The notes beneath the pieces are model-generated. The model searched no databases. It saw only the letters and a program-made list of their open reading frames with translations, and had not been told where the DNA came from. The position numbers were made by a program, and so were the translations under genes. DNA of 8,941 nucleotides from CAZLMF01 sp964560565 (GTDB lineage: Bacteria > Bacillota > Clostridia > Oscillospirales > Ruminococcaceae). Numbering within the stretch: position 1 is the stretch's first letter; each line of letters begins with the position of its first letter. This document shows, piece after piece, positions 1-6,927 of this stretch. The stretch lies in contig CAZLMF010000062.1 of assembly GCA_964560565.1 (NCBI GenBank), positions 1 to 8,941 on the forward strand, read 5' to 3'.

Positions 1-3000
1 GTCCATGAAACAGGCCCTGCATATGAGCCAAGCCTTGCCATAGTTCTGCCAAGGGCACGCCAATGCTTACGAGGCACTTGCCTTCTTGCAATCGCAAAAA
101 AGCTTGTCATTCTCGCCTCGCTCATTAGCAAGTCATAATGATTCGGACTATATTTCTCCGAGCGTGCGTCATATCCAATGGTAAAAAGTCTTTTCTTGCG
201 GTCATAGAACATTGACAAGTCAGTCTGCTCAATCAATTCATTGAGCCTTGTTATTATATCGTAAAGCTCACCGCACTCCCCCGTATACTCCCGCAGCCCT
301 TCCTTTAGTGCCACCATACAGCAAGCAAAATTACCACTATCCACACTTGAAACATAAGCAGGCTCCAGTAGCGCAACTGTTTGCGTGTCATACCAGTTAT
401 AAAGGCTGCCGTGCCATTTCGGCATTCTCTCGATAGTGGTAAGTGTGCGGTTTAGCCTGCGATATAGCCCCTCTGAGTCAATGAGGTCAAAATCCCTTGC
501 GCTAAGCATTGAAAGCAGATAAAGCCCAATATTAGTGGGTGAGGTGCGGTGTGCAACCGCAAATACAGGCGCTTTTTGCACATTATCAGGCGGCAGGAAG
601 TTATCCTGTGCCCCAGCAAAGTCCTCATAAAACTGCCACATTGCCGCAACTTGTGAAAGCAATTCCTGTCTTTGATAAAAGCTTATACGCTGTTTTGGGC
701 TGACATATTCCTTATCCGAATAAGCCACAAGCCCCACCATAAGCGTGAAAAATATTCCTGCAACCCTTGAACCCCAATGACTTGATAGCAATAGTGTCAT
801 ACCCAATATTTGCGCAACACCATAGTACGCAAGCTTTGCATAGGCAGTATTGCCGCTGCGCTCTGTTTGCGCAGCAGTAGTCCACTCTAGCATCTTTTTA
901 TGGGAGATAACCTTGCGGTATAGCGCCCTCACCGTTGCATCAAGGGAAATAACCGCCGTCTGAGGCAGTAAAATCAGTGCATACAAGCTTTGATAAAATA
1001 ATTGCACCGTCCGAGGGATTGCACCACTATAATACCTCTGTGAAAGCGAAAATAACCCTCCGCTTATAAGTGCAGGCACGAAACCTGACAAGTAAGGCAT
1101 CATTACCCCTAAAAATGCGCATATGCTCAAAAGCCATGCCACAGGAGCTGATAAAAATGCCCCTGCGATAAAGCAACCGAAAATTATTACGGGAGTGATG
1201 CTCCTTCGAACATTATCGAATAGTTTGAATCTACTAAGTGAATTAAGTGGATTTTTCTTCTTTCCTGAGGGAGTTTTAATGTTTCTTCCAATATATGGTA
1301 TATTCTGTATATCCCCTCGAATCCATCTATGCATTCGCTTGAAATACGCAATTCCACTTTTAGGAAAACCATCGTAAAACTCCACATCACCAGCAAATGC
1401 GCACCTTAACACGCCCCCCTCGATAATATCGTGGGAAAGCACTTGTTCATCGGGTATTAATCCCCTCATTAGCCTATGAAAACACTCTACATTTATAAGT
1501 CCTTTGCCTGCGAATATTCCCTCACCAAAAGCGTCCTGATAAATATCTGCGCAGAATATATCGTATGCGCTGCTCCCTCCGACTCCTCCTACTATCTTTG
1601 AGAACGCAGTTTTAAGTGACGAGCGCAAATCCGTCACCATTCTAGGGGCAATTATGCCGTATCCGCGTTTCACTTTTCTCCCCTCAATTTCGGGTATGTT
1701 AAGGGGATGCATTGCCACTGAAACAAGCTCCGCTATGCTGTTCATTGGCGCATTAGTGTCGCTGTCAAGTGCGCATAGATATTTCACATTTCGCAGGAAA
1801 TCCCTATCCCCCACAAAAGCAGCCATGGGGATATTCTCGCCTTTAATCAGCGCAACAAGTTGATCAATTGCCCCACGCTTGCGCTCATATCCTAAATATT
1901 TGCCGCTTGACGCCTGCAGTGTACGACTGCGTACTATCAGCATAAAATGCGAGCCTAGCTGTGTGTTAAGCCTTTCAATAAGCTTGGAAGCCGAATGAAT
2001 AATAGTCCTGTCCTCAGGCATAACAGGCATATCCGCCTCACGCAGGTCAGCTAAAATGCAAAAGCTTATATTATCCTCATGGTTTGCGTAGTAGAGCCTG
2101 TTAAGCCTATCCCTAAGCTGTGCTACCTCACTTGCATTTGTAAGCAAAGTAGACACCACCACAAGGGTTTTCGCTTTATCTGGCACTCCATCCGAAAACT
2201 CGAGCCTTGGCAGCCTTTCATGCTCCGCTCTTTTCATGCAGATATAGTCGCAATAAGGCTTAACCGCCGCCCAAATTGGTAAATATACCACAGGGCATGC
2301 AATCCAAACCGCATACCCACCCCACAAAACATAGAAAACCGCTGCTAACCCTAAGGTAATAACCGCTGGCAAAAGCCACAGCATGAGTATATATCGCCCT
2401 TTAGAAGGCGCCTTTGCGCCATTCCCGTATTCACGGTAGATATACTCACCCACATGACTGCCACGCAGTGTTTTCCCCTTTAATGCAAGGTCTAGGAATT
2501 TCATTGCAAGCTCTGTTTCCGTCTTATTTTGCCGTATCGCAAGCCTTGAGGTCTTGTTGCGGTATATCCATCTTGTATCCTCGCTCATTTGAGCATAAAA
2601 TCCCGCAGGGTCATCATTATACGCAAGCTCCAGAGGATTGAACTTTTCTGTAATCCCCTGCATATCTATTGTATCGGAGCTTGCAAGGAGCACAATAAGC
2701 AGTCCTATTTCGTGAGCTACGTCCTCGCCACCGCTTAGCATGAAGGTGACCCTATCAAGTACGCAGTATCTAAACGCCCAGATTAAATTATCAAGTTCCA
2801 TGCTTGTGACATAGCGTCGCCCTGAAACCTGCCCTATTGTGCTCATAATCGCACTGTTGTCAATCGCCCCAGCTTCTATACAGGCAAGGAGCACCGCCTC
2901 TCCAAGCATGGGCAAGCCTCCAATAGTGCACGCCTGAACAAGCTGCTTATCCGTCTTGAAAAGCAGTTTTCCCTCACGTTCGAGCATATAGTAGTTGTCG

Positions 3001-3218
3001 TAAAGCAATTTTGCAACCTCATTATTTTCTCTGCTCCGACCGTCAAGTACAAGCTCTTTATACCTTTCCTTTATTATGCGCATATCATTTTTAAGCTTTG
3101 GCAAAAGCTGCGAAATACTCCTTTGCTCCACCCCCTGCACAAGAAGTGTATCTATTTCGTCAAATCTTTCAAAGCCCTGCTGTGTATACTTCTCGCTATT
3201 ATGCCTTTTTGATTTCAT
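1..3218 (-). CDS. Cyclic beta-1,2-glucan synthase-like protein (NdvB/ChvB family), N-terminal 1072 residues, partial
   Basis: An uninterrupted frame of 1072 codons runs off the left edge. The ATG at 3218 follows GGCGGTGA by 4 nt, and an in-frame stop lies upstream. Residues 1-275 are soluble and mostly helical, with family-like signatures LLYDNYYMLE (71-80), DPAGFYAQM (203-211) and HVGEY (255-259). Hydrophobic segments lie near 277-298 and 302-318. A GT84-type transferase domain spans about 350-650, with DSDT (485-488, metal/nucleotide-sugar binding), YGIIAPRM (520-527), FGEGIFAGKG (564-573), SHDIIEG (595-601) and HRWIRGD (630-636). More membrane segments follow (about 673-712, 738-757, 803-833). 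From about 870 the cyclisation domain begins (PF10091, GH189-type), with AHRTSPTNIGLYLLS, YDTQT, VSSVDSGNF and YDLLMSEAR. The family polymerises UDP-glucose into beta-1,2-glucan at the membrane and cyclises it. Full members have about 2800 residues, so a C-terminal GH94-like domain is expected outside. The family is confident; the exact glycan product is inferred. Confidence 0.9.
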   Translation of the reverse strand, partial: MKSKRHNSEKYTQQGFERFDEIDTLLVQGVEQRSISQLLPKLKNDMRIIKERYKELVLDGRSRENNEVAKLLYDNYYMLEREGKLLFKTDKQLVQACTIGGLPMLGEAVLLACIEAGAIDNSAIMSTIGQVSGRRYVTSMELDNLIWAFRYCVLDRVTFMLSGGEDVAHEIGLLIVLLASSDTIDMQGITEKFNPLELAYNDDPAGFYAQMSEDTRWIYRNKTSRLAIRQNKTETELAMKFLDLALKGKTLRGSHVGEYIYREYGNGAKAPSKGRYILMLWLLPAVITLGLAAVFYVLWGGYAVWIACPVVYLPIWAAVKPYCDYICMKRAEHERLPRLEFSDGVPDKAKTLVVVSTLLTNASEVAQLRDRLNRLYYANHEDNISFCILADLREADMPVMPEDRTIIHSASKLIERLNTQLGSHFMLIVRSRTLQASSGKYLGYERKRGAIDQLVALIKGENIPMAAFVGDRDFLRNVKYLCALDSDTNAPMNSIAELVSVAMHPLNIPEIEGRKVKRGYGIIAPRMVTDLRSSLKTAFSKIVGGVGGSSAYDIFCADIYQDAFGEGIFAGKGLINVECFHRLMRGLIPDEQVLSHDIIEGGVLRCAFAGDVEFYDGFPKSGIAYFKRMHRWIRGDIQNIPYIGRNIKTPSGKKKNPLNSLSRFKLFDNVRRSITPVIIFGCFIAGAFLSAPVAWLLSICAFLGVMMPYLSGFVPALISGGLFSLSQRYYSGAIPRTVQLFYQSLYALILLPQTAVISLDATVRALYRKVISHKKMLEWTTAAQTERSGNTAYAKLAYYGVAQILGMTLLLSSHWGSRVAGIFFTLMVGLVAYSDKEYVSPKQRISFYQRQELLSQVAAMWQFYEDFAGAQDNFLPPDNVQKAPVFAVAHRTSPTNIGLYLLSMLSARDFDLIDSEGLYRRLNRTLTTIERMPKWHGSLYNWYDTQTVALLEPAYVSSVDSGNFACCMVALKEGLREYTGECGELYDIITRLNELIEQTDLSMFYDRKKRLFTIGYDARSEKYSPNHYDLLMSEARMTSFFAIARRQVPRKHWRALGRTMARLGSYAGPVSW

Positions 3219-3278
3219 CTTGTCACCGCCAATCAAATATTCCAGATTAGTATTTACAATATTTGGTCGTTAATGCAT

Positions 3279-3311
3279 AAAAAAGCCTGCGTCATAAAAC
3301 GCAGGCTTTTT
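3279..3311 (-). terminator. Intrinsic terminator after the small hypothetical gene
   Basis: Perfect inverted repeat: AAAAAGCCTGCG (3280-3291) and CGCAGGCTTTTT (3300-3311) around an 8-nt loop. Read on the minus strand, the GC-rich stem ends in six T's and begins 17 nt after the stop codon at 3328. The A and T tails are symmetrical, so it could work in both directions, but no plus-strand gene approaches it. It separates the glmS-side transcript from the glucan synthase gene. I see no convincing promoter in the 61 bp between it and that gene, so readthrough or a weak promoter must serve it. Confidence 0.85.
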
Positions 3312-3327
3312 ACAAGCTTTATAATAT

Positions 3328-3648
3328 TTACTTTCTGTAATATTGATAGTATGCCACAATATTTCGCCTTTTACCCGAATAGACATCATCGGCTCTGATT
3401 TGTACGCCGTTTAGGCTGATAAGTTCTCCTATAACAGCGCCTTTTCGTTTAAGCCTTGCTACCTCTTTTGCACCGCAATTAATTGAAATCTCATCGTCAT
3501 GGACATTTATTGCCCCCTCACGACCGATTATCAACTCGCCGTTTGTGCCCTCCTCACGCTCAACCACATATTTGAGCGTTCTTTTATCAATATGGCGGAA
3601 TATCTGCGCTGTCGCAAGGTCACGCTTATTCTTCCTCTTACCAAACAT
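3328..3648 (-). CDS. Conserved-looking hypothetical protein, 106 aa
   Basis: I do not recognise a named family. The chosen ATG at 3648 follows AGGGGG by 7 nt; an in-frame ATG 33 bp upstream (3681) would put that site inside the gene and is less likely. The product is small, soluble and very basic at its start (MFGKRKNKRD). It has no signal peptide, no membrane segment and one cysteine. Residues about 26-97 alternate hydrophobic and polar positions with many glycines (LIIGREGAINV, EISINCGAKEV, VIGELISLNGVQI), suggesting a small beta-rich fold. It ends in an aromatic, basic tail, IVAYYQYYRK. It resembles short uncharacterised proteins I associate with Clostridia, but that is memory only. It follows glmS after 77 bp and ends at a strong terminator, so co-transcription with glmS is likely. 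No function can be assigned. Confidence 0.75.
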   Translation of the reverse strand: MFGKRKNKRDLATAQIFRHIDKRTLKYVVEREEGTNGELIIGREGAINVHDDEISINCGAKEVARLKRKGAVIGELISLNGVQIRADDVYSGKRRNIVAYYQYYRK

Positions 3649-3694
3649 AAATATTCCCCCTATATTTTTTGCATTCTGCATTACTTACACTTTA

Positions 3695-3718
3695 CGGCGA
3701 CTACTAATGTAATCGCCG
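3695..3718 (-). other. Hairpin between glmS and the small hypothetical gene
   Basis: CGGCGACTAC (3695-3704) and GTAATCGCCG (3709-3718) form a 10-bp stem with one G-T wobble in the transcript and a 4-nt loop. It begins 8 nt after the glmS stop codon. No T-run follows on either strand, so it is a poor intrinsic terminator. It may protect the glmS message end or lower expression of the following gene. Confidence 0.6.
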
Positions 3719-3725
3719 CGAAAAC

Positions 3726-5546
3726 CTATTCAACCGTTACTGATTTCGCAAGATTGCGTGGCTTATCCACATCGCATCCTCTTAGCACCGACATATAGTA
3801 CGCAAATAGCTGAAGCGCAACCACCGCAACCAAAGGCATAAGCAAATCATTTTCACTTGGCAGCTCCAGAGTAAAGTCCGCAACATCACTATCTAGCGGT
3901 ATACCTTCATGGATAAGCGCCATTACTACCGCGCCCCTTGCCTTGACCTCCTTGATATTGCTCACCGTTTTTTCAAGAAGCTCACGTTGAGTGGCAACCG
4001 CAATAACCGGAACGCCATCGGTGATAAGTGAAATTGTCCCGTGCTTAAGCTCACCTGCGGCATAGCTTTCACTGTGAATATAGGAAATTTCTTTGAGCTT
4101 TAGAGAACCCTCCATTGAAAGGGCATAGTCAAGTCCTCTTCCTATAAAGAAAATATTCGAGGCATTGACAAGCTTTGACGCTATATACTGCACTTGCTCC
4201 TTTTGAGCTAATACATTCTCAATTACATAGGGAATTCCCTGAAGCTGCGTTGTAAGCTCCTTGCACTGTTCCTCATCAATTGCGCCCTTTACAAGGGCAA
4301 GCCTGAATGCAATAAGGTACAAAATTGCAACCTGTACCGAGTATGCTTTAGTTGACGCAACTGCAATTTCAGGCCCGGCAAGGGTGTAAATCACCATATC
4401 TGCCTCTCTTGCAATGGATGAGCCTATCACATTTACTATTGCAAGAGTTCGCACACCGTTTGCCTTTGCAAGCCTAAGTGCCGCAAGGCTGTCGGCAGTT
4501 TCCCCCGACTGGGAAACGATTATTACAAGGTCATCCTTGTTCATAATTGGGTTGCGGTAACGAAATTCAGACGCAACATCCACCGTAACAGGCACACGAG
4601 CAAGGCGTTCAATCACATATTTCCCAACAATACCTGCATGCATCGCAGTCCCACAAGCAACGATAAAAACTTCCCTTACGCTCTTTAACAGCTCATCACT
4701 AAGCCCCACATCAAAAAAGCTTGGAAGCCCCCTTGAAACCCTTGTGTTGACTGTGTTCTTAATCGCAAAGGGCTGCTCATGAATTTCCTTTAGCATAAAG
4801 TGAGGATAACCGCCTTTTTCAGCGGATTGAGCGTCCCATGTTGCAATTTGCAACTCTTTTTCAACCGCTTCGCCATGCATATTCTTTATTGTAATGCCGT
4901 CGTTATCAAGTATGGCAATCTCATTGGTATCCAGCAAATAGTACTCACGTGTATACTGGAGTATCGCCGGCACATCCGATGCAATAAAGTTCTCGCCCTT
5001 GCCAACGCCTACAATCAGCGGACTTTCGCTTCTTACCGCATAAATGCGATCGGGAAAGTCACGGAAAATTATGCCCAAGGCATAAGAGCCACGCACTTCA
5101 TGGAGCATTTTCGTTATCGCCTCAAAGGGATCGTCTTTGTAGTAGTAATCCAGCAGCTTTGCAACGGTTTCCGTGTCAGTTTGACTATCAAAAGTATATC
5201 CATGCTCAGTTAAAAACTCCTTAATCTGAACATAATTCTCGATTATCCCGTTATGCACAAGGGTAACCCTACCCCCAGCCTGAGGATGGGAGTTTACATC
5301 AGATGGCTCGCCATGAGTTGCCCAGCGAGTATGCCCAATGCCGCAATGCCCCTTTGGTGTGCCCTCGGAAAGCATTTTCGCTTCCATATCCGCAAGCCTG
5401 CCCTTGCTCTTGACGACTTTTACCTCATCATTCTCAAAGACAGCTATCCCTGCGGAGTCATACCCGCGGTATTCAAGCTTCTTAAGCCCATCTATAAGCA
5501 CTTCTGAGCAATCACGCTGCCCAATATAACCGACTATTCCACACAT
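3726..5546 (-). CDS. glmS: Glutamine--fructose-6-phosphate aminotransferase (isomerising), GlmS
   Basis: This cytoplasmic enzyme makes glucosamine 6-phosphate from fructose 6-phosphate and glutamine, the first step towards UDP-GlcNAc for peptidoglycan. The 606 residues match the family's usual length. The N-terminal glutaminase domain starts MCGIVGYIG, with Cys2 as nucleophile once Met is removed, and holds GHTRWATHGEPSDVNSHPQ (71-89), HNGIIENY (98-105) and SQTDTE (121-126). Two SIS sugar-isomerase domains follow: about 290-420 with ACGTAMHAG (297-305) and SQSGET (345-350), and about 455-590 with KEISYIHSE (485-493) and GELKHG (498-503). The C-terminus DVDKPRNLAKSVTVE is typical. The start is fixed by Cys2 and by GAAGAGGG six nt upstream. 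The gene has its own 139-bp upstream gap, which shows hairpins but no recognisable glmS ribozyme. All key residues I know are present. Confidence 0.98.
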   Translation of the reverse strand: MCGIVGYIGQRDCSEVLIDGLKKLEYRGYDSAGIAVFENDEVKVVKSKGRLADMEAKMLSEGTPKGHCGIGHTRWATHGEPSDVNSHPQAGGRVTLVHNGIIENYVQIKEFLTEHGYTFDSQTDTETVAKLLDYYYKDDPFEAITKMLHEVRGSYALGIIFRDFPDRIYAVRSESPLIVGVGKGENFIASDVPAILQYTREYYLLDTNEIAILDNDGITIKNMHGEAVEKELQIATWDAQSAEKGGYPHFMLKEIHEQPFAIKNTVNTRVSRGLPSFFDVGLSDELLKSVREVFIVACGTAMHAGIVGKYVIERLARVPVTVDVASEFRYRNPIMNKDDLVIIVSQSGETADSLAALRLAKANGVRTLAIVNVIGSSIAREADMVIYTLAGPEIAVASTKAYSVQVAILYLIAFRLALVKGAIDEEQCKELTTQLQGIPYVIENVLAQKEQVQYIASKLVNASNIFFIGRGLDYALSMEGSLKLKEISYIHSESYAAGELKHGTISLITDGVPVIAVATQRELLEKTVSNIKEVKARGAVVMALIHEGIPLDSDVADFTLELPSENDLLMPLVAVVALQLFAYYMSVLRGCDVDKPRNLAKSVTVE

Positions 5547-5571
5547 ACGCTACCCTCTTCATTTCTTTATC

Positions 5572-5618
5572 AGCCTTAAAATATAGGCTATAAGGCATAT
5601 CGTAGCGATATGCCTTAT
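5572..5618. promoter_or_regulatory. Two abutting hairpins in the upp-glmS gap
   Basis: A perfect 13-bp inverted repeat, ATAAGGCATATCG (5590-5602) and CGATATGCCTTAT (5606-5618), has only 3 nt between its arms. Directly next to it, AGCCT (5572-5576) and AGGCT (5585-5589) form a 5-bp stem with an 8-nt loop. On the minus strand the large hairpin comes first, 68 nt after the upp stop codon, and is not followed by a proper T-run. On the plus strand a T-rich stretch follows, but no gene points that way. The element may end or trim the upp transcript, may sit in the glmS leader, or may be a DNA operator. The inverted repeat is certain; its role is not. Confidence 0.6.
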
Positions 5619-5657
5619 TCTATTCTTTTTAATATTTCTTGTTTTTATCATATGCCT
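5593..5657. repeat. Three copies of AGGCATAT upstream of glmS
   Basis: The 8-mer AGGCATAT occurs at 5593-5600 and, in reverse complement, at 5608-5615 and 5650-5657. The first two form the arms of the large hairpin; the third stands alone 34 bp beyond it. On the minus strand the third copy extends into CATATGATAA, where TATGAT resembles a -10 box, but no good -35 box lies at the right distance. The arrangement resembles half-sites of a DNA-binding protein; this is inference. Confidence 0.4.
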
Positions 5658-5685
5658 AATAGATACGGCAAATTACTTTGGTAGT

Positions 5686-6312
5686 TTACTTAGTGCCAAA
5701 AATCCTATCTCCCGCATCTCCAAGCCCTGGAACAATATAGCAATGCTCATCAAGCTTTTCATCACATACACCACAGTAAATCTCAATATCACCATGAGCA
5801 TCTTTAAGTGTCTTAATCCCCTCAGGTGCAGCAATTATGCACATAAACTTAATCGACCTTGCCCCTGCTTCCTTAATGCGATTTATCGCCTCAACAGCAG
5901 AACCTCCTGTTGCAAGCATTGGGTCAACTACAATAACATCACGCTCATGTATATCATTAGGCAGCTTGCAGTAATATTCAACCGCAAGATGAGTTTCAGG
6001 GTCACGGAAAAGACCGATATGCCCCACCTTAGCCGCAGGTACAAGTGCCAGAACACCATCTACCATGCCAAGTCCTGCACGCAAAATCGGAACGAAAGCA
6101 AGCTTTCTGCCTGAAATCACCTTTGTCTTAGCGACAGCAATCGGAGTTTCAATTTCAACTTCTTTAAGGGGTAAATCCCTTGTAGCTTCATAGCACATAA
6201 GTGTTGCTATTTCGCTTACAAGCTCCTTAAATTCCTTAGTGCCGGTATTCTTGTCCCTAAGTAGGGAAATTTTATGCTGTATTAGCGGATGGTCGAGAAT
6301 TTGTACGCTCAT
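5686..6312 (-). CDS. upp: Uracil phosphoribosyltransferase
   Basis: Upp salvages uracil by joining it to PRPP, giving UMP and pyrophosphate in the cytoplasm. The 208 residues match the family. It starts MSVQILDHPLIQHK, a typical N-terminus with the DHPLIQHK block. PILRAGLGMVDG (75-86) is the conserved region before the flexible loop. VVDPMLATGGSAVEAI (128-143) is the PRPP-binding loop, and YIVPGLGDAGDRIFGT (192-207) forms the uracil-binding C-terminus. No key residue is missing. The ATG directly abuts the rpiB TAA stop, and its ribosome binding site lies inside the rpiB coding sequence, so the two are translationally coupled. RpiB makes ribose 5-phosphate, from which PRPP is formed, so the pair fits metabolically. 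Confidence 0.98.
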   Translation of the reverse strand: MSVQILDHPLIQHKISLLRDKNTGTKEFKELVSEIATLMCYEATRDLPLKEVEIETPIAVAKTKVISGRKLAFVPILRAGLGMVDGVLALVPAAKVGHIGLFRDPETHLAVEYYCKLPNDIHERDVIVVDPMLATGGSAVEAINRIKEAGARSIKFMCIIAAPEGIKTLKDAHGDIEIYCGVCDEKLDEHCYIVPGLGDAGDRIFGTK

Positions 6313-6768
6313 TTATTTGCCCTCCTGATTTTTTTCAATATCCATTATAAGCGACACACGGTTAGCGTGACGCCCACCCTCAAATTCAGTGGAGAGGAAA
6401 ACATCGACAATCTCAGCCGCAACTCCCCCGCCAATCACCCTGCCTCCAAGACAGAGAATATTTGCATCATTATGCAGACGAGTATACTTTGCGCTGTAAT
6501 AGTCAGTGCATACCGCCGCTCTAATGCCCTTCATTTTGTTAGCAGCCATTGAGATTCCTATCCCTGTGCCACAAATCAAAATGCCATATTTGTACTCCTG
6601 TGCCACAACCTTTTCGCATACCTGCTCTGCAATCACTGGGTAATCGCATTTCTCACCCTCAAAGCAGCCAAAATCCTTGTACTTAACGCCGGCTTGCTCA
6701 AGATGCGAAATCACCTCACGCTTTAAGTCGTAGCCTGCATGGTCACTGCCTAGTGCAATTGTTGCCAT
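6313..6768 (-). CDS. rpiB: Ribose-5-phosphate isomerase B
   Basis: RpiB interconverts ribulose 5-phosphate and ribose 5-phosphate in the non-oxidative pentose phosphate pathway. The 151 residues match the RpiB/LacA/LacB family. It shows GSDHAGYDLK (7-16, with Asp9 and His10), ICGTGIGIS (65-73, catalytic Cys66 and Thr68), HNDANIL (99-105, catalytic His99), the loop LGGRVIG (107-113) and phosphate-contacting Arg133 and Arg137 in GGRHANRV. These positions agree with my knowledge of the E. coli enzyme. LacA/LacB are close relatives, but no lac genes are nearby and the full RpiB residue set is present. Only a weak GGGG lies 5 nt before the ATG. It is the first gene of a likely transcript starting at the promoter over the tsaB stop. 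Confidence 0.96.
   Translation of the reverse strand: MATIALGSDHAGYDLKREVISHLEQAGVKYKDFGCFEGEKCDYPVIAEQVCEKVVAQEYKYGILICGTGIGISMAANKMKGIRAAVCTDYYSAKYTRLHNDANILCLGGRVIGGGVAAEIVDVFLSTEFEGGRHANRVSLIMDIEKNQEGK
6320..6326 (-). promoter_or_regulatory. Ribosome binding site of upp inside rpiB
   Basis: AGGAGGG lies 7 nt before the upp ATG and within the last codons of rpiB. It is the strongest Shine-Dalgarno match in the window and fixes the upp start. The TAAATG junction lets ribosomes finishing rpiB restart on upp. Confidence 0.85.
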
Positions 6769-6892
6769 ATAAGCCCCATTCCGCCGCGTGCATCGGCATT
6801 TCCAAAATCAAACCTTAATTTTACAGCTGTATTCGCACGTTAATATCGCTGTGCTTCTCACTGTTAGTTGTCCTAACTCTAAGCTTAGTCTA
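6769..6892 (-). other. Probable 5' leader of the rpiB-upp transcript
   Basis: About 120 nt separate the expected transcription start from the rpiB ATG. No ORF or known riboswitch is recognisable. It holds a 10-bp palindrome CTAAGCTTAG (6879-6888), placed just after the expected start, then a small hairpin GTTAG/CTAAC (6863-6867 and 6873-6877). Near the rpiB ribosome binding site, GCCG/CGGC (6783-6786 and 6794-6797) could form a weak stem. The leader is longer than translation needs, so regulation is possible but unproven. Confidence 0.4.
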
Positions 6893-6898
6893 CATAAT

Positions 6899-6927
6899 AT
6901 TATATCAAAACTTGATACTCATTACAA
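6899..6927 (-). promoter_or_regulatory. Sigma-A type promoter for rpiB-upp
   Basis: On the minus strand TTGTAA (6927-6922; 4 of 6 matches to TTGACA) lies exactly 17 bp from a perfect TATAAT (6904-6899). The bases TGA directly before TATAAT add the extended -10 motif TGnTATAAT. The -35 box overlaps the last leucine and stop codons of tsaB. Transcription would start near 6892 and run into rpiB and upp. It is the best promoter match I found in the window. Confidence 0.7.

Noticed and set aside
1187..1396. Minus-strand 69-aa ORF inside the glucan synthase region, suggesting a frameshift or broken gene
   Set aside because: The main frame reads through without a stop and keeps family motifs on both sides (SHDIIEG and HRWIRGD before, membrane segments after). 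The short ORF is an out-of-frame shadow.
1123..3273. Several plus-strand ORFs of 65-84 aa
   Set aside because: They lie opposite the long glucan synthase frame and show no family motifs or convincing ribosome binding sites.
3649..3681. Upstream ATG at 3681 as the start of the small hypothetical gene
   Set aside because: It would place the AGGGGG site inside the gene; the ATG at 3648 has that site at an ideal 7 nt.
4800..5213. Plus-strand 137-aa ORF opposite glmS
   Set aside because: It lies wholly within the well-supported glmS coding sequence; its composition is that of an antisense shadow.
5590..5618. Calling the 13-bp hairpin a rho-independent terminator of upp
   Set aside because: On the transcribed minus strand it is followed by ATAGCCTATATTTT rather than a T-run; the T-rich side belongs to the plus strand, where no gene ends.
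5547..5685. glmS ribozyme/riboswitch
   Set aside because: The gap is shorter than a typical ribozyme and lacks the AGCGCC core sequence.
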